Both the position numbers and the translations under genes were made by a program. The notes under the pieces were generated by a model, which saw only the letters and a program-made list of their open reading frames with translations, did no database searches and was not told the DNA's origin. Below are positions 8,435 through 16,125 of a stretch of 52,261 bases of DNA, piece by piece. The stretch's first letter is position 1; every line of letters begins with the position of its first letter. Location of the stretch: contig NZ_VIFM01000055.1 of the NCBI RefSeq assembly GCF_006636215.1, positions 1-52,261 on the forward strand. The letters are read 5' to 3'. This stretch comes from Myxococcus llanfairpwllgwyngyllgogerychwyrndrobwllllantysiliogogogochensis. GTDB lineage: Bacteria > Myxococcota > Myxococcia > Myxococcales > Myxococcaceae.

Positions 8435-8524
8435 GTGAGGAAGAGCAGGCTTACCGAGGAGCAGATGGTCCGCATCATGCGGGAGGCGGAGGCGTTTGGG
8501 GCCAGCTTGGCAAGGAGGCCCTAA
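8435..8524 (+). pseudogene. IS3-family OrfA N-terminal fragment
   Basis: A 29-codon frame starting GTG reads 'RKSRLTEEQMVRIMREAEA', the canonical start of IS3 OrfA (K/R-R-x-F/L-T-E-E-Q-x-x-x-I-L), then stops at TAA after 'LARRP'. The rest of the element is absent. Confidence 0.75.
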
Positions 8525-8537
8525 ATCATCATCAGGC

Positions 8538-9359
8538 TCATGGCCACCCCAGCTCGATGTGGAGAAGCGGGTCCGCAGGCATTTCCACCTTCGCGGCTCG
8601 TGCTGCACGGAAAGCCTCGCCCAACACGCCGATGTCCGGGGACGCGCGCGCCTGGCCGTCCAGCCAGTAACGGCTCTCCGTCTCCGCTCGCAGGTGGCTC
8701 TGCACCCAGCCGGCGAGCATCGGCATCTGCTCCTCGACGTTGGAGCGTGGAGTCTTCGCGCCGCGCGCCAGTATCGCACTGAGGAAACCATGGACGGCAC
8801 TCGCACGGACGGCGCGCGCGTAGGAGAGCTGCTTGTCGCTGACGGCCTGGAGGGGCGGCACCTCCAGCCCCTCCACTGTGAGGACCACGTGCGGCAGGAT
8901 GACGTGGACACAGCCCGCCTCGAGCTGGTCCGCGAGCGCGTCAGCCGAATCACGCCGCTGGGACGCGCGTGCGGCCCGGGCCGAGGTGATGCCGAATCGC
9001 TCTTCCAGTACCTGGAGCGTAGGCCCTGTCATGCGCGGCACCTGCTCATCCACCCCGAGGACGGTGGCGTGGAGGGCACCCTCCGCGTCCGACACCTCGA
9101 CGTAGGCGTCCCGGGCACGCCGAGCACTCGCGACGCTCCGCACGCGGTACAGCCCCGGCGCCGTCACCCGCACCGTGGCCGTGCCGCTACCCTGGCGGTT
9201 GAGGTCCGCCGTCCCACGCAGCCACCGCACGCGCCATTCAGCGCCCGCGGGCTGGAGCTCAGCGACGCCGCCCCGCCGCTCGTGGACGAATACCTCCACC
9301 GTCAGCTCCCGCCGGCCATCTGCCTCCTGATCCACATCCTGCGTCAGCCGTAGCCGCAT
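8538..9359 (-). CDS. HERRGGVAEL family protein, full-length copy
   Basis: 273 aa from ATG 9359, with SD GGAGGAGG 6 nt upstream (the same SD-start arrangement occurs at the 14915 copy). Residues 1-105 are beta-rich and read like an Ig/transthyretin-type domain (RLTQDVDQEADGRRELTVEV, VHERRGGVAEL, WLRGTADLNRQGSGTATVRV, GLYRVRSV). Residues about 105-273 are helical (QVLEERFGITSARAARAS, 'AVRASAVHGFLSAILARGAK', 'LAGWVQSHLRAETESRYWL'). No signal peptide or catalytic motif recognised. It is the only full copy; a truncated copy and three fragments lie elsewhere in the window, all on this strand. Function unknown; multiplicity suggests a lineage-specific cassette family. Confidence 0.8.
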   Translation of the reverse strand: MRLRLTQDVDQEADGRRELTVEVFVHERRGGVAELQPAGAEWRVRWLRGTADLNRQGSGTATVRVTAPGLYRVRSVASARRARDAYVEVSDAEGALHATVLGVDEQVPRMTGPTLQVLEERFGITSARAARASQRRDSADALADQLEAGCVHVILPHVVLTVEGLEVPPLQAVSDKQLSYARAVRASAVHGFLSAILARGAKTPRSNVEEQMPMLAGWVQSHLRAETESRYWLDGQARASPDIGVLGEAFRAARAAKVEMPADPLLHIELGWP

Positions 9360-9957
9360 GGAGGGCCTCCTCCGACAGCAGTAGGCGTCGGGCGCACGGG
9401 CGAGGCAATACCCCGAGGGAGGTAGGCGGCAGTGGTGAACGTGCTGGACGCAGTCGCGGGGCGGCCACATCACCGTCGGCGCCTTCGCGGGTGTTGCCGA
9501 GCACGTTTGTTGATGGACGGGTGAGCCGGCTGGATGATGGACGCCGGAATCCCGAGTCGGTTCAAGGCCCTACGGCCGCCTGGCGGCGGTGCCCTCCGGG
9601 CAGCCTTGAGCCGCCTCGTGCTCCGGCTCAAGCTGCAACCGTCGATTCCCCAAAGGGAATCGCCTCAAGAAGAGGCCATCATCGGCGGTGACACCTGGTC
9701 GCGCGCGCTCGTGATGGACTCCAGTGGTTTCGCGCGCTTGCTGGAGGTGCCCATCAACGAGCCGGTCCGTGGAACGCCGTGGAACCATCAAAAAGCGTGC
9801 TCGGCAACAGCGGGCGACAGGGAGAAGGCGGCTTCGAACGTCGAGGGAGCGGATGAGCGCCCACAGGAAGTCGAGCACGAGACTGACGCGGGCGAAGCCC
9901 CAGACGATTCGTCCCTTTAATTTGGTCCTGGAACTGAGGCACAGACCAGGAGGACTT
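9360..9957. other. Gap without a supported gene
   Basis: A 128-codon plus-strand frame (9534-9920) crosses it, but its composition is unconvincing and it resembles no family. A perfect 8-bp hairpin (9643-9650 with 9655-9662, loop CAAA) lies inside. The region may hold the promoter of the gene starting at 9359 and degraded mobile DNA. Confidence 0.4.
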
Positions 9958-10623
9958 TCAGAAACCTGGCTTCAGCCTGCCTTGGAGAGCATCGGGAAGC
10001 GGAGTCGTCGGTAGCTCCCCTTTCACCAAGGCTTCAACCTCCGCGCCAGTCAGCTCGGCTTTGTCGGCAAGTGCATTGGCGACCCTCTCGATAGCTCGCC
10101 AGAAATGCTCAATGGCCGCCATAGCAAGGGGACGGTAGCAGTCCCCCCACCGACGCTCTTCATCTTCGCTCGCATTAAGCCGTGCCCGTGCTTTCTCCAG
10201 ATCATGCATGGCGTTCTGGATGTGCTGGTGGGAATACCCAAGCTCGCCTTCCGCAACGCGAATCTCGGCATAGAGCCCAGCAAGGTCAATCAGGTCTTCA
10301 TTTCCGGCCACGGCATCCCGCGCGTTTGAAACAGTTTCAGTCGCCGGGCTTCGAGGGTTGACAGAGACGCGCGTGCATAACGACCCGCGCAACACGGTAG
10401 CGAGCACTGCGTGGGCCGACTCATGAATGAGCGTCAAGCTTCGAGCCAACTCATCGGGGACGATCTTGCCCGTGGCCTTCATCAGGTGCGCGGGTTTTGC
10501 CCCAGGAATGAGAGCACGCTCAAGATCGCGATTGGGGTCACGACGGACAACGAAATCAATCATATGGGGATGGCTATTTCGCATACAGGGGAGACGCAAG
10601 AAGAGTTCGAATTCGGGTGCCAC
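9958..10623 (-). CDS. Standalone M41-like HExxH protein
   Basis: 221 aa from GTG 10623 (GGAG 5 nt upstream); ATG at 10584 or 10563 are alternatives. 'SLTLIHESAHAVLATVLRG' at residues 62-80 matches the FtsH/M41 zinc helix (HEAGHA): H67, E68 and H71 are kept. The usual downstream M41 region (LAGRAAExxxxGxxxxGAxxDLxxAT) may correspond to 'LAGLYAEIRVAEGELGYSHQ', where the third-ligand Asp is not evident. The remaining C-terminus is helical. There is no AAA+ domain and no clear membrane helix, so it is not FtsH. It follows the zinc-ribbon gene after 72 nt and is probably co-transcribed. Peptidase activity is inferred. Confidence 0.7.
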   Translation of the reverse strand: MAPEFELFLRLPCMRNSHPHMIDFVVRRDPNRDLERALIPGAKPAHLMKATGKIVPDELARSLTLIHESAHAVLATVLRGSLCTRVSVNPRSPATETVSNARDAVAGNEDLIDLAGLYAEIRVAEGELGYSHQHIQNAMHDLEKARARLNASEDEERRWGDCYRPLAMAAIEHFWRAIERVANALADKAELTGAEVEALVKGELPTTPLPDALQGRLKPGF

Positions 10624-10695
10624 ACCACTCCATCTGCCTTTAGAGCAACAATGACACGGGCAGGTTGCCCACGGGCGCCTCCCGAGCCAGCACTC

Positions 10696-11505
10696 TCATC
10701 GACGACCATTCGCGAAAACCCTCTTGAGGTCTCGCCAGGCATCGACAGCCGAGCGCGGCAGCCCCCGCAGGGGCTCAGTAGAACCATCCAGCGAGATGAA
10801 CCGTTTTTCCACTTCATCCGATGAAAGACTGAGGTCGGCCATGACATCGACGGCACGGCCAATGGCGCCCGGGGCGAGGAAGGCAGTTGACGGGTCAAAG
10901 GGGGGGAAAAGTCGAACGACCTCTGGGTCTTTGGTCCCCATGTTGCGCGGCCCATTCAGGTCAAGCAGGAGTACCTCAAGGAAGAGGTTCAATGCGTCTT
11001 CACGTCGCCCCTGGCGGACAAGCGCTTCAGCCAAGTTGAAACGAGCGTTACGGTACAAACCCCAGTTCCATGCTTCGGCATGCGTCGCGGCCTGACGCAT
11101 CAGGATTTCTGCCACCACCTCGTGTGCAGTGGGGACTCGACCAAGCTGCCCATGGAGAAAAAGGAGGAGCGCATCAACCTCGGGCTCCGGCATCCCGCCA
11201 ATTTGAACGAAGGAGCGAAGCGAACCTTGCGCCGCATCGTCGCGGGCCTGCGTCTCCGTAAGCAGTGACTTGGCGCCGTCGAACGCTCGCTTACGCGAAT
11301 ATAGAATGACGCTGCACTTCGGACAGGCCCGCTTTCGCTGCGGCATCTTCTCGAACCCATGGCCGCAACTTGGGCAGGTCGGGCCCGCTACCCCAAGCTC
11401 GGAGAGAAGCATGCGCCATGACAGGCCGCTCTCGATCCTGGCAGGAGCTTCCCTCGCACCTGTTGCAGCTTCTGTTACCGCAGGCTCTGGCGTTCTGATG
11501 CTCAT
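10696..11505 (-). CDS. Zinc-ribbon protein with TPR-like C-terminal region
   Basis: 269 aa from ATG 11505, preceded by AGGAGGG. Residues 44-64 form a zinc ribbon: CPSC (44, 47) and CPKC (61, 64). The central part is helical (EVDALLLFLHGQLGRVPTAH, then 'YRNARFNLAEALVRQGRRED' and 'ALNLFLEVLLLDLNGP', a TPR-like pair). The C-terminus includes 'DVMADLSLSSDEVEKRFISL'. No signal peptide. The layout (ribbon plus helical repeat) suggests an adaptor or sensor rather than an enzyme. It lies between the LRAT gene and the M41-like gene on the same strand, probably in one transcription unit. Family not recognised. Confidence 0.72.
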   Translation of the reverse strand: MSIRTPEPAVTEAATGAREAPARIESGLSWRMLLSELGVAGPTCPSCGHGFEKMPQRKRACPKCSVILYSRKRAFDGAKSLLTETQARDDAAQGSLRSFVQIGGMPEPEVDALLLFLHGQLGRVPTAHEVVAEILMRQAATHAEAWNWGLYRNARFNLAEALVRQGRREDALNLFLEVLLLDLNGPRNMGTKDPEVVRLFPPFDPSTAFLAPGAIGRAVDVMADLSLSSDEVEKRFISLDGSTEPLRGLPRSAVDAWRDLKRVFANGRR

Positions 11506-11648
11506 GCCCCAGTCCCTCCTTCTTCGTTCGTGGCAGCAAGCCGCAGCGTCGACTCCACGCGCGCTGGGTGATGCAGCCATTGCCGGTCGCGATTCGTCGG
11601 CCTGCGCGCGCGGGTGGATGCTACCTCACGCACTACACCAGATGATGC

Positions 11649-12581
11649 CTAGGGTTCCGCAGGCCCCTTCGCGCCTTTCTTCTTCGAGCGGGAGTAGGCC
11701 GTCTTCGCGCCCACGGCCGCCAGGACCAGTGGCGCACCAGCGCAGACAACGGCGCCAGCCGCCATGCCGCCACCAACAACCTTGCCGACGCTCTTGAGTC
11801 CGCTGCTCACCAGCGCGGCGCCCCGGCCTCGGCCAAGGAGAGAAACCAGAGCTACGGTGCCGAGCGCACCGAACAAGAGGGTCAGCCAGCCGGTGCGGCG
11901 CGCGTCCGCGCGGGCGTGACGCTCGGCGTCCGGCGCAAAGGGGTCGTCCTTGTAGGCCAGGAAAAGCGTCGTCAGGGACGCGGCCCCAATCGCTGCTCCG
12001 GTGACGGCTACTCCAGCAAGCGGGCCACCACCGATGAGTCCTCCGGCAGCACTCAGCGCCGTCATCGTCCTCGCGGCGCCAACGAACTTCAGCGCAGCAC
12101 CACCCGCTAAAAAGCTCGCAGCCATTTTCGCGGCAAGCGGAGTTCCGACGATAGCGAGGACCTCACGCACCTGGGTGCTGAACGGCACTCCGACCTTCGC
12201 AAGCGTTGCAAGGTGCTCGCAATTGCGCAGAACAAGGTTGTAGCGGGCCTCGCCCAGAAGTTTGTGGGCGCGCATCACGACTTCAATCGGAGGGAGGCAC
12301 GTGCCGTAGGGCACGACCTCGACGGGCTGCCCATCCGCGAACTCTTCGAGGGTGCCCAACCGAACCCGCGCGCTATCGGCGTCCTTAGCGCGATCTCCAG
12401 CATAGTGAACGACCTGGCCCTCGCCGACGTAGATACCGTGATGCGTGTACACCCCTCGCGTGGAGCGCAAATGGTCGCCGAGTTGGTACAGCCTCTTTGC
12501 GACGATGGTGTTGACCTGCCCCGGCAGCAGGCCGCCGGCAGGCACAAGGGCATTCGTGCTGATCTGACTGTAAAGCTTCAT
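11649..12581 (-). CDS. LRAT-domain (NlpC/P60 superfamily) membrane protein
   Basis: 310 aa from ATG 12581, overlapping the previous stop by 4 nt (ATGA). Residues 20-135 are an LRAT fold: 'GDHLRSTRGVYTHHGIYVGE' (H48), 'QVVHYAG' (H59) and 'YNLVLRNCEHLA' (C121), giving the His-His-Cys set of LRAT/HRASLS-type acyltransferases and papain-like hydrolases. Residues about 140-300 contain several Gly/Ala-rich hydrophobic stretches (FLAGGAALKFVGAA, GGLIGGGPLAGVAV, LLFGALGTVALVSLL) and a basic tail, so the protein is membrane-embedded. LRAT enzymes transfer acyl groups from phospholipids or cleave them; a lipid substrate at the membrane is inferred. It is the last gene of a three-gene coupled operon. 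Confidence 0.85.
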   Translation of the reverse strand: MKLYSQISTNALVPAGGLLPGQVNTIVAKRLYQLGDHLRSTRGVYTHHGIYVGEGQVVHYAGDRAKDADSARVRLGTLEEFADGQPVEVVPYGTCLPPIEVVMRAHKLLGEARYNLVLRNCEHLATLAKVGVPFSTQVREVLAIVGTPLAAKMAASFLAGGAALKFVGAARTMTALSAAGGLIGGGPLAGVAVTGAAIGAASLTTLFLAYKDDPFAPDAERHARADARRTGWLTLLFGALGTVALVSLLGRGRGAALVSSGLKSVGKVVGGGMAAGAVVCAGAPLVLAAVGAKTAYSRSKKKGAKGPAEP

Positions 12582-13405
12582 GGTTTGGGACCTTTCTTTC
12601 CTGGTTGCCCAGGGACCTTCAGTTGAGACTTCGTTTTCGAGGTTCGCCCGACAACATCGATTTTACCGACTGGCCTCGCCGTTTCTGACAGCCCCTTCTT
12701 TTCCGAACCCTTTGTGCTCGTTACTTTCGCTGCTGAGCCGATGTTGGTGCTTTGAGGTGTACCAGCTACCTTCCTTGCTTCTGACAGCGCCCTCTTCAGC
12801 GGGTTTGATTCGGTCGGGGCGGTTCTCACCAAGCTCGCCTTGGCCAAAAGAGGAGTACCAGACGTCCTGCCCATTTCTGACAGGGCCCTCGTAGCTGGGA
12901 ATGCGAAACTCGGTGTGCCCCTCGCGAGGCCCACCTTTGCCGACGGAAGCACCCCAGCTCCCTTTGGCATCGCGGTCATCGTCCCACGTGCTGACTCCGC
13001 TGCATTCGCGGCGAGGCCAGCCACGGCCCCCAACACGAGGCCGGTGACCACTGAGCTGCTGCTACGCCCGAACAAAAGCCCAATGAGTCCACCAACAGCG
13101 GCTGCTCCGAGCACTGCATCCACATCAGGTGCTTCAGCCGAGGTCTCAGTAACTGCCCGGGCAACGGGAGGGCGGCGTTGCTCCAGCCGTGCTTCAAGGT
13201 GCGTTCCAAAGTCCTGGATGTAGAGAAGTTGCTCGCCGCCGTAGTCGAGGCGGTAGTCGGCTCTCTGGCCTACGGGAAACCCCAGTGTGGGCACCAGCCC
13301 TCCATCTTTGGGGTGCTGGGTAAGGGAGCGCCGCAGGCGCAGTTTCGAACCAGGCGGTTGGCTGGACAGCAGTTTCGCCACGGCAAGCCAAGTTAGCGGC
13401 TTCAT
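12578..13405 (-). CDS. Membrane protein with glycine-zipper helices and repetitive tail
   Basis: 275 aa from ATG 13405, overlapping the upstream stop by 4 nt. Residues 1-80 form a soluble head (LRLRRSLTQHPKDGGLVPTL, GQRADYRLDYGGEQLLYIQD). Residues about 98-113 and 118-135 are two Gly/Ala-rich hydrophobic segments of glycine-zipper type (LGAAAVGGLIGLLFG, VVTGLVLGAVAGLAA). The rest is a basic, Ser/Thr/Pro-rich, low-complexity tail with recurring (A/G)LSExxRxxGTP-like units. I do not recognise a family. Translational coupling on both sides implies a fixed ratio with the upstream helical protein and the LRAT protein, which also has glycine-rich helices; a shared membrane complex is plausible. Confidence 0.78.
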   Translation of the reverse strand: MKPLTWLAVAKLLSSQPPGSKLRLRRSLTQHPKDGGLVPTLGFPVGQRADYRLDYGGEQLLYIQDFGTHLEARLEQRRPPVARAVTETSAEAPDVDAVLGAAAVGGLIGLLFGRSSSSVVTGLVLGAVAGLAANAAESARGTMTAMPKGAGVLPSAKVGLARGTPSFAFPATRALSEMGRTSGTPLLAKASLVRTAPTESNPLKRALSEARKVAGTPQSTNIGSAAKVTSTKGSEKKGLSETARPVGKIDVVGRTSKTKSQLKVPGQPGKKGPKP

Positions 13406-14361
13406 TCTTCGTCCTCCGTCGGAAACTGCGGAAGAGCAAGGTCAATGATGGCCTTTGACTTTCGCTTGGGCCATTTGCCATCGGCGATGCTGACCTTGAT
13501 TCGCTTGAATCGTTGGTCGAGCGTGTTCCGTTTCGTGCCGCCGAGCACAATGGAGTGCTGTTCCTGCAAGGTCTCGATGGTGACGTATTGCTCATCAAGC
13601 AGACCTAGGCCCGCCACAGCATTGCGAATAAGGAGCGCGTCGGGCGTATTCATCTCCTGCAGGCGCCGTTCAAGAATCTTCCGCTGTTGAGCTTCGGCAA
13701 CCATGTCGACGTTCCATGTGAGGACCTGCTGCTGTATGATTTCGCCCCTGACCATGAGGCTCTCCATCGCACCAGCAAGCATGATGTTGAGCGGCCGAAC
13801 CTCCACGGCCTGCTCCGCCGGTAGTTGGAGCCACAGCGTCAGATTCTTTTGGGCGAGTGCCTCGAGGTCGCAACGCTCAACGCCAAACGCAGCAAGTTGT
13901 CCGCGCTCTGCGTAATCCGCGAAGAACAAGCTTGCACAGAGAAGCTCAAATAGAGCAAAGCGCGCGAGAGCGCGCTCTCCAGCCGCGAGAGTCGAATCAG
14001 TCGCCATCCTCCCGAGGTGCTTCTGAAACTCGTCGCTGGAGGACGCGCCAAGTGCCATGGACTGCTCGGCCCATCCCTGGAGTTCCTTTGGAATCTCCAG
14101 CGTGAACACGTCACGCAGGCCCACATGGATGCGGAAGAGAGTTGGAAAGTTCTGCTCGTCCCCCACGGCCGTACACAGGGGGACTCCGCGGACCTCAGCC
14201 TCGTAGGCCTCCAATCCGAGCTTGGCTGCGAGTAGCTTGAACTCCTGGAAGCCCTGCTGAAGGTCTGTTCCCGGCGGCAAGTGCTGCTGGATGGCAGTCT
14301 GGAAGCCGGAGGCCTCAAGGTGGCGCCACAGGGTGCCAAGGAGTGAGTTGTCGTGGTCCAT
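13402..14361 (-). CDS. First gene of the LRAT operon, helical protein of unknown function
   Basis: 319 aa from ATG 14361 (MDHDNSLLGTLWRHLEASGF), with GGGGGCTACGG upstream. The frame is open further 5' but the extension (to 14466) is Arg/Gly-rich and unlikely. No signal peptide or membrane helix. Mostly alpha-helical; contains 'RFALFELLCASLFFADYAER', 'IIQQQVLTWNVDMVAEAQQR' and a C-terminal basic segment (TLDQRFKRIKVSIADGKWPK) that could bind nucleic acid or act as a winged-helix-like element. The stop overlaps the next start (ATGA). As the only clearly soluble member upstream of two membrane proteins it may be a regulator or sensor; inference. Confidence 0.78.
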   Translation of the reverse strand: MDHDNSLLGTLWRHLEASGFQTAIQQHLPPGTDLQQGFQEFKLLAAKLGLEAYEAEVRGVPLCTAVGDEQNFPTLFRIHVGLRDVFTLEIPKELQGWAEQSMALGASSSDEFQKHLGRMATDSTLAAGERALARFALFELLCASLFFADYAERGQLAAFGVERCDLEALAQKNLTLWLQLPAEQAVEVRPLNIMLAGAMESLMVRGEIIQQQVLTWNVDMVAEAQQRKILERRLQEMNTPDALLIRNAVAGLGLLDEQYVTIETLQEQHSIVLGGTKRNTLDQRFKRIKVSIADGKWPKRKSKAIIDLALPQFPTEDEE

Positions 14362-14469
14362 ACGGCGACCGTAGCCCCCCACCCGTTCGAATCTGACAGG
14401 GGCTCCGCCGCCTCTCGTTTTTCCTGATGGGTGGCCGTCCCACTGGCGGCAGGGACGTCTAACCACTTG

Positions 14470-14512
14470 AAATTCGGTCCCTGCGCTACGAGCGCGTCAG
14501 CTTAGTCACGCT
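14470..14512 (+). repeat. Dispersed intergenic repeat, copy G
   Basis: Reads AATTCGGTCCCTGCG then GAGCGCGTCAGC. It matches the shared core AATTCGGTCGCTGCGTCA and the second GCGTCA unit of the other copies. It abuts the truncated family gene ending at 14502. Confidence 0.6.
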
Positions 14513-14915
14513 GCTGGGCTGGTTGTGCGGCCCGGGCGGAGGTGATGCCGAATCGTTCTTCGAGGACCTGGAGCATGGGCCCTGTCGTGCGCGGCACCTG
14601 CTCATCCACCCCAAGGACGGTGGCATGGAGGGCACCCTCCGCGTCCGACACCTCGACGTAGGCGTCCCGCGTGCGCCGGGCACTCGCGACGCTCCGCACG
14701 CGGTACAGCCCCGGTGCCGTCACCCGCACCGTGGCCGTGCCGTTGCCCTGGCTGCTGAGGTCCGCCGTTCCACGCAGCCACCGCACGCGCCACTCAGCGC
14801 CCGCGGGCTGGAGCTCAGCGACGCCGCCCCGCCGCTCGTGGACGAACACCTCCACCGTCAGTTCCCGCTGGCCGTCGGCCTCCTGCTCCACATCCCGCGT
14901 CAGCCGCATCCGCAT
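14502..14915 (-). pseudogene. Truncated copy of the HERRGGVAEL family
   Basis: 137 codons from ATG 14915, with SD GGAGG in the same place as in the full copy. It is nearly identical to residues 1-128 of the 8538-9359 protein (MRMRLTRDVEQEADGQREL, VHERRGGVAEL, SVASARRTRDAYVEV, EERFGITSARAA), then ends 'QPAQQRD' at a stop where the intact copy continues for about 140 more residues. The break coincides with repeat copy G. It could still express the beta-rich N-terminal domain. Confidence 0.75.
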
Positions 14916-15073
14916 GGGGGGCCTCCGTCAGCAATAGGCGCTTGGCGCGAGGGCGGCGGCAATAGCCCGAGGGAGGTAGAGGCCAGCGGAGGACAAGGCT
15001 CGACTTTAGAGGATGTGTGTATGCTGCCGCCTGCGAGTTCACCGCTCGCCTGCCCCAGCGAAAGGAGGGTCAA

Positions 15074-15751
15074 ATGACCAGGTCCCGGTCCACTCCATCC
15101 CCAGAGGAAAGGCTGCAACAGTTCTTCAAGTTCTGCGACGGACTCGAAGCGCACCCCTTCTACGCAGCGCATGCGGGAGGTTCGACCCTCCGACTTGAAG
15201 CCTCTTTCCCAGAGGATGGGCCCGACACGGTAGAGGTCAACTTCGATGTGTTCCACCTCGAGAGCCTGTTAGGTAGGCTTAGGCAGTTCCTGTCGGACGG
15301 CGAACTCTTTTTCTTTAAGGACGTGCGTCGGGAGATTGTTTCCCTGTTAGGCGACGATGGCGAGTTCAGGAGCTTCTACGACAAGCTGGTTGCGATCATT
15401 GGAAAGCCGTATCCGGAGCGCTCGGTACAGGTGTTCAAAGCAAACGGAGTAAACGTTGTCGCCGGGTTCACGTTCAAGCAACTGGCCGAGGCACAGCTAT
15501 ACACAGGCCCGCTCCATTCTGAGCGACTCATCAATCCAACTCCCGGCTCCGCAGAGGACAGCCTGCCCGCCTCACACGAGGCAGCCAAGAAGCACCTCGT
15601 TCTCGATTTGGCCTACAGCGCGATAGCCTTCGTTAGAAACATTCTGGTGCTCAGAAATTGGGCCCATCGCCGAGCGAGGGAGACCGGAAAGCTCGACCTG
15701 TTCCCAGAACTCGGGGCATTTGACGCACGGGCGCGCGCCGCGGGGGTGTAG
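15074..15751 (+). CDS. Hypothetical protein
   Basis: 225 aa; the start at ATG 15074 is fixed by a near-perfect AAAGGAGG 6 nt upstream, which excludes the longer frame to 15017. No signal peptide or clear membrane helix. The N-terminal half is alpha/beta (EERLQQFFKFCDGLEAHPFY, VEVNFDVFHLESLLGRLRQF, DGEFRSFYDKLVAIIG); the C-terminal half is helical, with 'HLVLDLAYSAIAFVRNILVL' (amphipathic, possibly buried) and 'GKLDLFPELGAFDARA'. I do not recognise a family. It lies divergent from the truncated family copy at 14502-14915; no operon partner. Confidence 0.78.
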   Translation: MTRSRSTPSPEERLQQFFKFCDGLEAHPFYAAHAGGSTLRLEASFPEDGPDTVEVNFDVFHLESLLGRLRQFLSDGELFFFKDVRREIVSLLGDDGEFRSFYDKLVAIIGKPYPERSVQVFKANGVNVVAGFTFKQLAEAQLYTGPLHSERLINPTPGSAEDSLPASHEAAKKHLVLDLAYSAIAFVRNILVLRNWAHRRARETGKLDLFPELGAFDARARAAGV

Positions 15752-15864
15752 GATGGCATCCACTCAGGAGAGACAGGCGCGCGGAGGGCCTCGTCCGAAC
15801 AGCCTGTCTACCGAGGCGGCATCCTTCCTGAGCGAGGGGGAAGGAGGCTCCATCCGGGATGGTG

Positions 15865-16125
15865 CTACGCCATGAACCGCCGCCACAAAACGCTCAGCGA
15901 CTCCACGGGTGGGTCGACCTCTCGGCCCTGTTCATTCCTGATGACGTAGAAAATCTCTCCGTCGAGGCTGGCCGCCACATACGCATCAGGTACTGCTGCG
16001 GGGCCTTCTGGCCGGACGTGGCGGTGCGCCTTCTTGTCCCCTATTCGCGGCTCGAACTTGACGGCGTAGTGACTCGGAATCCCGCGCTTCGACGCGAGCT
16101 CGCTGGCTCGCCAAAGCTGATTCAA
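15865..16125 (-). CDS. Small ORF overlapping the end of the HEPN-like gene (possible frameshift product)
   Basis: 86 codons from TTG 16125 (NQLWRASELASKRGIPSHYA ... 'YVAASLDGEIFYVIRNEQGR' ... LSVLWRRFMA). Its composition and third-position G+C look more coding than the competing frame over the same bases. It overlaps the last 140 nt of the HEPN-like gene in another frame. Either it is a separate small gene or it is the natural C-terminus of that protein, reached by a +1/-1 shift around 16110-16140. No family recognised. Confidence 0.5.
   Translation of the reverse strand: MNQLWRASELASKRGIPSHYAVKFEPRIGDKKAHRHVRPEGPAAVPDAYVAASLDGEIFYVIRNEQGREVDPPVESLSVLWRRFMA

Noticed and set aside
8496-9353. 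285-codon plus-strand frame opposite the HERRGGVAEL gene
   Set aside because: The minus frame has SD, a family of homologous copies and better composition.
9534-9920. 128-codon plus-strand ORF
   Set aside because: No SD, uneven composition, no motif; kept only as part of a gap note.
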